Of a stretch of 64,000 nucleotides of DNA, positions 16,542 through 25,068 are shown piece by piece (position 1 is the stretch's first letter; every line of letters starts with the position of its first letter). Origin of the DNA: Solibacillus sp. FSL K6-1523 (GTDB lineage Bacteria > Bacillota > Bacilli > Bacillales_A > Planococcaceae); the NCBI RefSeq assembly GCF_038005225.1, contig NZ_JBBOSU010000001.1:794001-858000 (forward strand). Reading direction: 5' to 3'. Made by a program: the position numbers and the translations under genes. The notes below the pieces were generated by a model. The model made no database searches. It was not told the DNA's origin and saw only the letters and a program-made list of their open reading frames with translations.

Positions 16542-17885
16542 ATGTCAAGGAAGAAAGCCGTTAAAGTGTTACGTAAAAAGAAGAAACTTAATAATATTCA
16601 ACGTCTTACGCAGAAACAAAACATCGGAAGGTCTCAATTAACAGCGAAAGAGTTTCGTTTGCTCCAGCGGATGACGCACAGCTCGAAAGCATTGAGAAAT
16701 GTTGGGTTATATACAATCAAGCAAAGCTTCTTAAATGAGAATCGAATGGCAACTACGAAGGAAATAGACGCTGCCATGAAGCAGGACATTAACTATTGGG
16801 GTATTCAATCGAACTCTGTGCAGGCGATTCGCAGAACATTACTAAGCGAGACCAAAAGTTTCTTCAAAGCACTCGAAGCATGGAAAAAAGACCCCAGCAA
16901 GTTTACGGGCCGACCGCAGTTTCCGAATTATTCAGGGGCTACGGAAAAACGGATCATCGAAATCTACCAAGTTCCGAAAATAGACAAAAATGGGTATTGG
17001 TCGATTCCGATGAATGTTGCATTTCGAAAACGTTTTGGCTCGATTAAGATTCGGATGCCTAAAAACTTACTACAAAGAAAAATCTCCTACATTGAAATCG
17101 TACCGAAGCAAAACGGTTGGTTCTTTGAGGTGCATTACACGTATGAAGTGCAAGCAGCTCAAATGAAAAAGCAATCCACGACCACAACAAATGCATTAAG
17201 TTGCGATTTAGGTGTAGATCGATTCATGAGTTGTGCAACGAATGTTGGCGATACATTCCTAATTAATGGGAAGAAGTTGAAATCCATTAACCAATACTTC
17301 AACAAGGCGATTAGTGAGCTCCAACAACGAAATATCAAAAATGGGATTTCAAAGCGGGTTGTCACGAATCAATTGGCTAAACTATGGAGGAAGCGAAACA
17401 ACCAGATAAACGGCTACATCTCTCAAGCAGTAGGCTTATTATTCAAGAAAATCAAAGCGTTGAACATTGATACAATTATTGTCGGGTATAACGAAGGGTG
17501 GAAGCAAAACAGCAACATCGGTAAAAAGAATAACCAACACTTCGTTCAGTTTCCGTTCAACAAATTGATAAGTGCCATCGAAAATAAGTGCTTAAAGGAA
17601 GGCATCCGCTTTGTCAAACAGGAAGAAAGCTACACATCGAAGGCAAGCTTTCTGGATAAAGATGAACTCCCTGTCTGGTCCCCTCACGACAAGAGAAAGT
17701 ATGTATTTAGCGGGAAGCGAGTGAATCGTGGGCAATACCAAGCGCTATCAGGAGAGTGTATTCATGCCGACGTCAACGGAGCATTCAATATTTTGAGGAA
17801 ATCAAACATCGTGAATCTGGACGAGCATTTTAAAATTAAAAATCCGTTCGTACTCGAAGTTCAAAAACGTAAAACCGCTGCATAA
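16542..17885 (+). CDS. tnpB: RNA-guided endonuclease TnpB (IS605 OrfB), IS200/IS605 family
   Basis: TnpB nuclease of 447 residues. RuvC parts are visible: SCDLGVDRF (first Asp) at about 220, IIVGYNEGW (Glu) at about 315, and HADVNGAFNI (last Asp) at about 415. The N-terminal lysine-rich part binds the guide RNA in the family. Between the last two motifs only one cysteine is present, so the CxxC zinc ribbon of many TnpB proteins is absent. ATG 16542 follows AAGGAGGTGAAC. No tnpA is nearby, so it cannot move alone. It interrupts the LLM gene. Confidence 0.92.
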   Translation: MSRKKAVKVLRKKKKLNNIQRLTQKQNIGRSQLTAKEFRLLQRMTHSSKALRNVGLYTIKQSFLNENRMATTKEIDAAMKQDINYWGIQSNSVQAIRRTLLSETKSFFKALEAWKKDPSKFTGRPQFPNYSGATEKRIIEIYQVPKIDKNGYWSIPMNVAFRKRFGSIKIRMPKNLLQRKISYIEIVPKQNGWFFEVHYTYEVQAAQMKKQSTTTTNALSCDLGVDRFMSCATNVGDTFLINGKKLKSINQYFNKAISELQQRNIKNGISKRVVTNQLAKLWRKRNNQINGYISQAVGLLFKKIKALNIDTIIVGYNEGWKQNSNIGKKNNQHFVQFPFNKLISAIENKCLKEGIRFVKQEESYTSKASFLDKDELPVWSPHDKRKYVFSGKRVNRGQYQALSGECIHADVNGAFNILRKSNIVNLDEHFKIKNPFVLEVQKRKTAA

Positions 17886-18172
17886 GCACGGTCTAGTGGG
17901 TGCGTCAACCATCCTTGTGTACTCGACTTGTCGGGGCTTGTAGCACACGCCAGCAATGCTGGGTGGTGGCATCTTTCGCAATAGGAAAGAACTGCTCTTT
18001 TTCGGAAGGGTGGTGCAAGTGGGCAAGCGATCATTCATCGCCAAGCCCAACCAAAAACAGTATTTGGGGAGCGTCTTTTGGATGCTTGTCACACAGAACG
18101 TCAAATTGGGCAAGGAAGACCTGTGTGATAAACTCAAGCCCCCACTGAAAAGCTTCATCTCAGTGGGGGTAT
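17790..18172 (+). ncRNA. Probable TnpB guide (omega) RNA and right end
   Basis: In TnpB systems the guide RNA overlaps the 3' end of tnpB, runs to the right end of the element and continues into flanking DNA as guide. Here about 285 non-coding bases follow tnpB and end in a 9-pair hairpin, CCCCCACTG (18139-18147) with CAGTGGGGG (18161-18169). The guide would then begin at about 18172-18176, inside the 3' monooxygenase remnant. The RNA and its exact borders are inferred from family knowledge. Confidence 0.55.
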
Positions 18173-18365
18173 GTTGACGCAAGGAAAGATTGGGCAAGTT
18201 TTAACTCCTAAAGAAGCGCATAATTATCCATTAACAGAAATGGACCGGATGATTATTCAAGAAAGTCGTAAAATTCCTTTAGTAGGATCTGCGAAAGAAA
18301 TTGCAACAATATTACAAGAAGAGCAAGCGTATTACGGATTTGATTTAATAACAGGGTTACAATAA
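18171..18365 (+). pseudogene. 3' remnant of an LLM monooxygenase
   Basis: Reads from the element edge as LTQGKIGQVLTPKEA and continues with YPLTEMDRMIIQES, LVGSAKEIATIL and YYGFDLITGL before a stop. This resembles the C-terminal part of LLM oxidoreductases, but, from memory, of another subgroup (MsnO8-like) than the 5' remnant. If so, the TnpB insertion was joined by a deletion spanning two neighbouring LLM genes. Final residues of the family are also missing. Confidence 0.6.
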
Positions 18366-18512
18366 AAAGTCATGAAATATGATTTTTTATTGTAGCCTTT
18401 TTATTTTTTATGAATTACACAAACTTGAAATTGGTGATATTTATGGGATGGACAGATAGAACAGCCGTCTGCAGTAGACTCTTTAGAATGATGTAGTAAA
18501 TATTACAAATTA

Positions 18513-18541
18513 GTGAAAATTATTCTCAATTAAGCTATAAT
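18513..18541 (+). promoter_or_regulatory. Fur box 1 overlapping a promoter of the heme operon
   Basis: TGAAAATTATTCTCA (18514-18528) matches the Fur 7-1-7 pattern TGATAATnATTATCA at 12 of 14 positions. A TATAAT box follows at 18536-18541. Fur bound here would block transcription when iron is plentiful. Gap 18366-18512 holds nothing else clear. Confidence 0.65.
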
Positions 18542-18629
18542 TCCTAGTGAAAGAGAGGCAAGTCAATTGTGTAACAAATTAGTTTATGGCATGCTAGACA
18601 ATGGAATGAATGATCGTTTTCCACTAAAT

Positions 18630-18645
18630 AGATAATCATTATAAC
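18630..18645 (+). promoter_or_regulatory. Fur box 2 upstream of the heme operon
   Basis: AGATAATCATTATAA (18630-18644) matches the same 7-1-7 pattern at 12 of 14 positions, with a TATAAC at 18640-18645 that could serve as a -10 box. Two boxes 116 bases apart suggest two promoters or tighter control. Confidence 0.6.
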
Positions 18646-18654
18646 ATGATTCAG

Positions 18655-18831
18655 CAGAAGTCTCCCATTTCTATAAGTGGGGGATGAATGCCAACTATGA
18701 CTTTAATTCAGAGGGGGGTTCAAACCCCGGCTGAATCAAGTTAAAGCCCCCGGCGGATGTCACAGATTTTAAGGGGAGCTTTTCGAGCGAGCTCGAAAAA
18801 ATCAGGACGCAATTACGCCGAGGCGTAATTG
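18655..18831 (-). repeat. Modular palindromic element, copy R5
   Basis: Right to left: T at 18810-18831, core hairpin, palindrome C (CTTGATTCAGCC and its GAATT partner around GGTTCAAACC), and the L hairpin at 18655-18692 (CAGAAGTCTCCCA...GTGGGGGATGAATG). It occupies the leader between the Fur-controlled promoters and the NEAT gene; T ends 24 bases before the start codon. Confidence 0.9.
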
Positions 18832-18855
18832 ATAAGAAATGGAAGGGAAATTTGC

Positions 18856-19656
18856 ATGAAAAAATACTTTTTACTATTATTCACCTTACTCTTAATGAGC
18901 CCATTTATTTCACCAAATGTTTCAAATGCGGCGATTGCAGATGGTACATACGATGTTAGTTATCAAGTAAACAAACCAGGCAGTAATTCAGCGTCAATGG
19001 CAAATGATTATTTTGCAAAGCCTGCAAAGCTCATCGTAAATGATGGAAAAATGACGATGCAATTGACGATTAAAAAAAGTGCATGGGTAACGGAATTTAA
19101 TCCTCCTGGTGGGGCGACTGTCATTAGTTCAAATGAAGGCGCGGATCAGCGTGTCGTACAATTTCCAATATCGAATCCCAACGTTGTGACAATTGCAATG
19201 AAAATCGACATAGAAGATATTGATTACCATCATTCTTATAGTGTGGATTTTGTCATTAACAGCAGTGCTTTACCGGAAGCAAAGGCGCCAGAAGTAACGG
19301 CACCAAAGACAAAGCCAGTTGCGCCAGAACCACCTAAAAAGCAAGAAACAACGAATTCATCGTCAGGAAGTAATACTTCTTCAAATAAACCAGCAACAAC
19401 TGAAAATTCTACTGCTTCGTCAACAAGCGAACAAACGAAACAGCCTTTGACAACTGAGAAAGCGGTTTCACAAGAGGCACAACAAACGCCAACTGAAGAG
19501 CAACAAACATTAGTACCAGAAGAGCAACAAGCTGAAGAACAAGAAGTAGTAGAAAATCCAGAGACGAGTGATGAGCTACCGATACTAGCAATCGTGTTGT
19601 TCATTATGGCAATGATTGTTTTTATACGCAATCAAAATCCAAAAACAAACGAATAG
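18856..19656 (+). CDS. Cell-wall NEAT heme-binding protein with sortase B signal (IsdC-like)
   Basis: 266 residues. Signal peptide (1-27), a single NEAT domain from about 28 to 148 starting ADGTYDVSYQV and ending with YSVDF, where the second tyrosine of the heme-binding YxxxY motif is Phe. A Pro/Thr/Gln/Glu-rich wall-spanning linker follows, then NPETS, a hydrophobic helix and a charged tail. NPxT-type signals are cut by class B sortases, and a sortase B gene lies five genes downstream. It binds heme at the surface and hands it to IsdE in the family. ATG 18856 with GAAGGGA. Confidence 0.87.
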   Translation: MKKYFLLLFTLLLMSPFISPNVSNAAIADGTYDVSYQVNKPGSNSASMANDYFAKPAKLIVNDGKMTMQLTIKKSAWVTEFNPPGGATVISSNEGADQRVVQFPISNPNVVTIAMKIDIEDIDYHHSYSVDFVINSSALPEAKAPEVTAPKTKPVAPEPPKKQETTNSSSGSNTSSNKPATTENSTASSTSEQTKQPLTTEKAVSQEAQQTPTEEQQTLVPEEQQAEEQEVVENPETSDELPILAIVLFIMAMIVFIRNQNPKTNE

Positions 19657-19675
19657 TTCTAGGAGGAAATTAACA

Positions 19676-21508
19676 ATGGCAAAAAAATCAAAAGCAACTA
19701 AAACAATTATCGCATCATTACTTGCAACATCGGCAATCGTACCTGCAATGGCAGTTTCAGCAGATGTAGATGGGTCAGTTAAAGTAAATGGAACAGATGC
19801 AACATCTCGTTCAGTAGATGCAGTAAACACTGCAACGCAAGTGACAAAAACGATTGATTTCAAAGTAGAAGATGCAACAGGCATGCTTGCAAAATATGTT
19901 CCAGGTACAGGTAATTTAGTAGAGCGTGAAGGTCAAAAATATATTCAATTAAACTTAACAGAACAAGTATTAGCAATGGTTGATGAAGTATTAGTAAATG
20001 GTAAAACAGCTGTTTACAACTATGGCAGCAAAATGATTTTAATTCCTGTTTCAACAGACTTCAAGCCAGTTGAAGCGGTATTTACTTTAACAACACCAGT
20101 AGGGAAAATGGATGCGAAAGCAACATTAACACCAAATCCAGCTTCTATTAAAGAAGAAACAACTGAAACAAATAAACCAACAAAGCCTGAAGAGGAAGCT
20201 GGAAAGCCGTTCGCACCAGGTAAAAAGTTAGACTCAGTGGCAGATGGTACATACGATGTAACGTTTGATGCTTATGCGCCAGAAACAAACATCGGTAATT
20301 ATAAAGCGATTTCAAGCCATTTCTCACCAAATGCTAAATTAGTAGTGAAAAATGGTAAATATTCAGTGCAAGTTGAAATCGTAGAAAAATCAAATCCAAT
20401 GATTGCTGCATTAAAAGTAAATGAGAAAGCAGCAACAACAGTTTCTGGATCAGCAACAGAAGGCACGCGCGTATTAAGCTTTGATATTGATTCAATTAGT
20501 GATTTACACAAGTCATCGGTACATGTTGTCGTACCAGCTGCCAAAATGGATAAATGGTATGATTTCGGTTTCGCAATTAACACAGCGAAATTAGAGCTAC
20601 CAAAAGCTGAAGCAACACCTGAAGCTAATACATTACCAGCATTCGTTTATGCAGACGGAAAAAATGAGTTATCGATTATGCAAGAGAAATATTTAGCAGA
20701 TCAAGTAACGGTAACAGCTACTGCGGGTGGCTATGATGTGGATGTCACTTTCCCAGAAGGTCAACATTTAAATGACTTCACTGTAACAGGTGCAACAGTT
20801 GCGAAAAAATCGGAAGAAGTTGTCGGTGAAAATACAGTTAAAATTTATACAGTTTCAGTGAAAGACATTACACAAATTTATAATGCAACAGTTGATTTAT
20901 CGGTTCGTTTTGGCGACTTCGCATACGATGAAAAATATCCAGTGCAATTACAATTTGGCGGCAAGAAAAATCCATTTACAGATATTATGAAAGATGCAAG
21001 CTACGGTTCAATTATTTCATTATATTCAAAAGGAATTATTAAAGAAGCCGATAAATTCAACCCCAAAAATAACGTAACTCGTTCTCAGTTCGCATTAATG
21101 ATCAACCGTGCGTTAACATTAGAAGTACCAGCAACAACGAAATTCACGGATATCGCGAAATTCGATACAGAAACGCAAAGTGCAATTAAAGCGTTACATG
21201 GAATTGGTGTCATTAACGGCAACTCAGAAACAATTTTCGCACCAAAACAAGATATTACACGTAAGCAAGCTGCGTTAATGATCTACCGTTTATTAGAAAA
21301 CCAAGGATATAAAGCAACAGGAGCTACTGCAAACTTTACTGATGTATCTGTAAAAGATGCAGAAGCTGTAAAAGCAATTGCTGAGTTAAATAAATTAGGC
21401 ATTATGACGGGTTATGAAGGTAAATTTAATCCAGATACTAAATTAACACGTGGTCAAATGGCAAAAGTTTTAAATAACGGATTAACTGTAATTGACGGCT
21501 TAAAATAA
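19676..21508 (+). CDS. S-layer-anchored NEAT protein (heme capture)
   Basis: 610 residues. Signal peptide ending VSA, a divergent beta-domain (about 40-150), a clear NEAT domain (about 185-325, ADGTYDVTFDAY to WYDFGFAIN with a YxxxF motif), a third NEAT-like domain (about 335-455), then three SLH repeats (NPFTDI, KFTDI, NFTDV starts) that bind pyruvylated wall polymer. NEAT plus SLH is the layout of B. anthracis BslK. ATG 19676 follows AGGAGGAAATTAAC; 19 bases separate it from the previous gene. Confidence 0.88.
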   Translation: MAKKSKATKTIIASLLATSAIVPAMAVSADVDGSVKVNGTDATSRSVDAVNTATQVTKTIDFKVEDATGMLAKYVPGTGNLVEREGQKYIQLNLTEQVLAMVDEVLVNGKTAVYNYGSKMILIPVSTDFKPVEAVFTLTTPVGKMDAKATLTPNPASIKEETTETNKPTKPEEEAGKPFAPGKKLDSVADGTYDVTFDAYAPETNIGNYKAISSHFSPNAKLVVKNGKYSVQVEIVEKSNPMIAALKVNEKAATTVSGSATEGTRVLSFDIDSISDLHKSSVHVVVPAAKMDKWYDFGFAINTAKLELPKAEATPEANTLPAFVYADGKNELSIMQEKYLADQVTVTATAGGYDVDVTFPEGQHLNDFTVTGATVAKKSEEVVGENTVKIYTVSVKDITQIYNATVDLSVRFGDFAYDEKYPVQLQFGGKKNPFTDIMKDASYGSIISLYSKGIIKEADKFNPKNNVTRSQFALMINRALTLEVPATTKFTDIAKFDTETQSAIKALHGIGVINGNSETIFAPKQDITRKQAALMIYRLLENQGYKATGATANFTDVSVKDAEAVKAIAELNKLGIMTGYEGKFNPDTKLTRGQMAKVLNNGLTVIDGLK

Positions 21509-21516
21509 AATCAATG

Positions 21517-21558
21517 TGCAGTGTACCTCCGCTTTATTGTGGAGGTTACTGCCTTTTT
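21517..21558 (+). terminator. Terminator inside the heme cluster
   Basis: CAGTGTACCTCC and GGAGGTTACTG arms, then CCTTTTT. It separates the two surface proteins from the transporter genes and may let them be made in excess. Confidence 0.75.
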
Positions 21559-21601
21559 GAAGTATTACGGATATAGGACGGACTGGAAATGGTATTAAGT
21601 T

Positions 21602-21642
21602 GAAGTAAATTTCCATCCACGTTTTCGATGAAAGTTTACTTC
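21602..21642 (+). promoter_or_regulatory. Inverted repeat before isdE
   Basis: GAAGTAAA (21602-21609) and TTTACTTC (21635-21642) can pair, ending about 25 bases before the isdE start. No T-run follows. It may be an operator or an mRNA hairpin; its role is not clear. Confidence 0.35.
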
Positions 21643-21666
21643 AGTTTAATGAGGAGGAAATACGAA

Positions 21667-22566
21667 ATGAAAAAATGGTTTGCAAGTCTAGCATTAGGAG
21701 TAGCCTTATTAGCTAGCTGTGGCAATGATGAAAAAGATGCAGTAAATCTAAATGCATCTGACAATGGGGCAGAGCAATCTACTACGATTGAAGAAGAGCA
21801 TCGTATTATCGCAGGCACAGTTGTTTTGGCGGATATTATGGACCAACTCAATTTAGATGCGGTCGCGGTGCCAGAAACGGTAAAGGATTTACCAGCACGT
21901 TTTGAAGGATTACCGACAATCGGAAATGCGATGGACCCTGATGCAGAAATTATTAAATCTTTGAATCCGACTGAAGTATTATCTGTTTCCACGTTGGAAT
22001 ATGATTTGAAAGATAAATTCAAACAACTAAAAATTCCAGTGGATTTTGTTGATTTAACGAGCATTGAAACGATGCTTTCTGAAATTACCGAAATTGGTGA
22101 GCGTTACAATCGAGTAGCCGAAGCAGAAGCGTTAATTTCTGAGTTGCAAGGGGAAATGGATGCTGTGGAGCAGATTTCTAGCGATAAGAAAAAGCCAAAA
22201 GTACTTATTTTATTAGGTGTACCAGGAAGTTATTTAGTAGCAACTGAAAAATCGTACGCAGGTGATTTAGTCCGTTTAGCTGGTGGCGAAAATGTAATGG
22301 CTGGACAAGATGCGGAATACTTGCCATCAAACACAGAATATTTATACGAATCCAATCCAGATATCATTTTGCGATTAGCGCATGGGATGCCGGATGAAGT
22401 AATTGAAATGTTTGATGATGAATTTAAAACGAATGATGTATGGAAGCACTTTGCTGCAGTAAAAAATGATGAAGTTTATGATTTAGAAGAGGAACTGTTT
22501 GGCACAACTGCGGCATTAAATGTATCAGAAGCACTGAATGAACTTGTAACGATTTTTTATAAATAA
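21667..22566 (+). CDS. isdE: Heme ABC transporter substrate-binding lipoprotein IsdE
   Basis: 299 residues. Lipobox LLASC at the end of the signal peptide, then a periplasmic-binding-protein fold of the metal/heme class (single helix backbone), with VLADIMDQLNLDAVAVP and EYLYESNPDIILRLAHGMP. The latter carries the region where S. aureus IsdE places its heme-binding histidine. ATG 21667 follows GAGGAGG. It receives heme from the NEAT proteins and passes it to the adjacent permease. Confidence 0.87.
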   Translation: MKKWFASLALGVALLASCGNDEKDAVNLNASDNGAEQSTTIEEEHRIIAGTVVLADIMDQLNLDAVAVPETVKDLPARFEGLPTIGNAMDPDAEIIKSLNPTEVLSVSTLEYDLKDKFKQLKIPVDFVDLTSIETMLSEITEIGERYNRVAEAEALISELQGEMDAVEQISSDKKKPKVLILLGVPGSYLVATEKSYAGDLVRLAGGENVMAGQDAEYLPSNTEYLYESNPDIILRLAHGMPDEVIEMFDDEFKTNDVWKHFAAVKNDEVYDLEEELFGTTAALNVSEALNELVTIFYK

Positions 22567-22638
22567 TGTGTAAAAACGATTAGCAAAATTACTTAGAAAA
22601 TTTGTTGGTCGGTTATTTAGAGATAAAGGGTGTTTACT

Positions 22639-23592
22639 GTGACGAAAAAAATTAGTAGTTTTGTAGCAGTTTTACTATTATTGTTGCTGACGATTGTTTA
22701 TGCCGCTACAACAGGTAGTATCCAAATGGGCTTTGGCGAATTTTTAACGAGTTTATTTGATGCTAATAATGACAAGATGGCGGCCATTAAAGATTTGCGC
22801 TTTCCAAGAATTATTATTGCATTATTTGCAGGTGCCGCGCTATCGGTAGCGGGCGTTTTATTGCAAGCGATTATGCGTAACCCGTTGGCAGATGCAGGTT
22901 TTATCGGAATATCAGCCGGCGCTGCGTTTACGAAGTTGTTTATCGTATCGTTTGTGCCAACGATGTTTTTCTTCTCGCCAATCGCTGCATTTATCGGCGG
23001 GGCGTTTGCGTGTTTTTTAGTCTTTTTCCTATCATGGAAATCAGGTTTAAATCCACTGAAATTAATTTTAGTCGGAATTGCGATTAACGCGATGTTTTCA
23101 GGATTAACAGAGGCGATGATTAGCTTTGGTGCATCTACTTCTGGAGCAATTACATCCACTTTAACGTTAAAAACATGGGATGATGTTTCACTAATGGCGA
23201 CTTACGGTACGATTGGCTTAGTACTTGCTTTTATGTTCTATCGCTGGTGTAACGTGTTAGTATTATCGGACAAAACAGCGAAAAGTATCGGGTTTAATGT
23301 AACGGTTGCAAGATTACTTATCGCAGCTGTAGCCGTTTTACTTGCCGCTTCATCAGTTGTAGTAGCTGGTGTCATCGCCTTTGTTGGTATTTTAGTGCCA
23401 CATATTGCGCGTCGTTTAGTAGGCTACGATCATAAAGTGCTTATTCCATTTACGGCGTTATTAGGGGCGTTTATTATTTTATTGGCGGATACGTTAGGTC
23501 GTACATTATTTGCCCCGATGGAAATTCCTGCATCAACAATTATGGCGATTATTGGTGGACCATTTTTAATATTTTTACTTAGAAAAGAGTGA
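22639..23592 (+). CDS. isdF: Heme/iron ABC permease (FecCD family, IsdF)
   Basis: Membrane permease of 317 residues with about nine or ten helices. FecCD signatures are LRFPRIIIALFAGAALSVAG, ADAGFIGISAGAA and GIAINAMFSGL. GTG 22639 has AAAGGG eight bases upstream; a GTG nine bases earlier is inside that site. The stop overlaps the ATPase start by four bases. Works as a homodimer with the ATPase. Confidence 0.88.
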   Translation: MTKKISSFVAVLLLLLLTIVYAATTGSIQMGFGEFLTSLFDANNDKMAAIKDLRFPRIIIALFAGAALSVAGVLLQAIMRNPLADAGFIGISAGAAFTKLFIVSFVPTMFFFSPIAAFIGGAFACFLVFFLSWKSGLNPLKLILVGIAINAMFSGLTEAMISFGASTSGAITSTLTLKTWDDVSLMATYGTIGLVLAFMFYRWCNVLVLSDKTAKSIGFNVTVARLLIAAVAVLLAASSVVVAGVIAFVGILVPHIARRLVGYDHKVLIPFTALLGAFIILLADTLGRTLFAPMEIPASTIMAIIGGPFLIFLLRKE

Positions 23593-24371
23593 CAGCTAAG
23601 ATGGAAATGAAAGAAGTAATTGTTTCGCATGACGGAACAACACGTCATTTAAATGGGGTATCAACCGTTATTCCAAAAGGCCAAATTACGACGATAATTG
23701 GACCGAATGGCTGTGGAAAATCGACATTATTAAGCGTTATGTCACGCAATAATCGACCGCTCGAAGGACAAGCACGCCTTGAAAATCGTGATTTGATTGA
23801 ATATAAACCAAAAGACTTTGCGAAAAAATTTGCGATTGTTTATCAGCAAAACGATATTCCAAGTGATTTAACTGTCGAAAAGCTGGTCATGTATGGAAGA
23901 ATGCCACATTCCTCATTGTTTAAGAAAAAGTCGACAGAAGATGAAGAAGCGGTTACGTGGGCATTAGCTTGCACGAATTTACTAGGGAAACGTCACAACG
24001 ATCTTGCGGCACTTTCGGGTGGGGAACGTCAGCGTGTATGGATTGCGATGGCACTTGCGCAAAAGTCCGAAATGCTTTGTTTGGATGAACCGACAACGTA
24101 TTTGGATATTTATTATCAGCTTGAATTATTAGAGCTTGTGAAACAATTAAATGAACAGCATGGTTTGACAATTGTCATGGTGCTCCACGATATTAATCAA
24201 GCCATTCGTTATAGTGAACATATTATTTTAATGAAAGCGGGTCAAATTATTGCAGAAGGTGCGCCGCGTGCTGTCATTACAAAGGAAGTAATCAAAAAAG
24301 TGTACGGTGTCAACTCGGTGTTCCATGAAGATGAGCAACTCGGGCTTTATATGATGCCTTTAAGTATTTAG
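23589..24371 (+). CDS. Heme/iron ABC transporter ATPase
   Basis: ABC ATPase of 260 residues, FepC/FhuC type. Walker A GPNGCGKST, signature LSGGERQRVWIAMALAQ, Walker B LCLDEPTTYLD, H-loop LHDINQ. The GTG start at 23589 overlaps the permease; ATG at 23601 is the alternative. S. aureus isd lacks its own ATPase and borrows FhuC, so this locus is the self-contained form seen in Bacillus and Listeria. Confidence 0.9.
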   Translation: MTAKMEMKEVIVSHDGTTRHLNGVSTVIPKGQITTIIGPNGCGKSTLLSVMSRNNRPLEGQARLENRDLIEYKPKDFAKKFAIVYQQNDIPSDLTVEKLVMYGRMPHSSLFKKKSTEDEEAVTWALACTNLLGKRHNDLAALSGGERQRVWIAMALAQKSEMLCLDEPTTYLDIYYQLELLELVKQLNEQHGLTIVMVLHDINQAIRYSEHIILMKAGQIIAEGAPRAVITKEVIKKVYGVNSVFHEDEQLGLYMMPLSI

Positions 24372-24372
24372 T

Positions 24373-25047
24373 ATGCGACGATGGCTAAGAATCTTAAGTG
24401 TTGCGGTCATGCTTTTCTGTGCGATGCAGTTAATTCAGTATGCGCTATCTTATAAAAATGTAGAAAAAGATTTAAAAGATGCCCAGAAAGTGGTAGAAGA
24501 AAGTACGCTTATAGCTCTTCAAAAACAAAATCCAAACATTATTGGCTGGCTATCATTAGCAAATAGTCGACTGGATAACCCTGTTTTGCAGACAAATAAT
24601 AATGACTTTTACTTAACGCATAATTATTTGAATGAAAAAAGTCGTGGAGGCAGTATTTTTGCTGATTTTCGCAATGAGCTAATGACAGATCGGCATACGA
24701 TTTTTTATGGACATGTACTGCGAAACGGGACAATGTTTGGGGAGCTTTCTAAATTTGCAAATCAGCAATACGCCGATGCGCATCCTATATTTTATTATGA
24801 AACAGCATCTGAAAAATATAAACTGCAAGTATTTGCTGCCTATGAAACGACAACCGATTTTTATTATATTGAAACACAATTTTCAGATGCAACATTTGAA
24901 CCTTTTTTAAATGAAATCCAGCAACGTTCCGAAATTACGATGCGGGTCGATGTGTCGGTAAGCGATAAAATTGTTACTTTTTCGACATGTACGACATCCG
25001 TAAATGATAAAGAACGCTTTGTTGTCCATGCGAAAATTATGAATTGA
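24373..25047 (+). CDS. srtB: Class B sortase
   Basis: Membrane-anchored transpeptidase of 224 residues. One N-terminal helix, then the sortase fold with catalytic His in YGHVLRNG (about 117), Cys in FSTCTTS (about 202) and Arg in KERFVVHAKI. The N-terminal helices and NDFYLTHN region are class B features. It starts two bases after the ATPase stop. It should anchor the NPETS-bearing NEAT protein of this operon. Confidence 0.92.
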   Translation: MRRWLRILSVAVMLFCAMQLIQYALSYKNVEKDLKDAQKVVEESTLIALQKQNPNIIGWLSLANSRLDNPVLQTNNNDFYLTHNYLNEKSRGGSIFADFRNELMTDRHTIFYGHVLRNGTMFGELSKFANQQYADAHPIFYYETASEKYKLQVFAAYETTTDFYYIETQFSDATFEPFLNEIQQRSEITMRVDVSVSDKIVTFSTCTTSVNDKERFVVHAKIMN

Positions 25048-25068
25048 ACTTATATGAGGTGAAATACG

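Noticed and set aside
19236-19631. Long minus-strand frames opposite the NEAT genes and other strong genes
   Set aside because: They mirror biased codons of the real genes and lack ribosome sites; treated as shadows.
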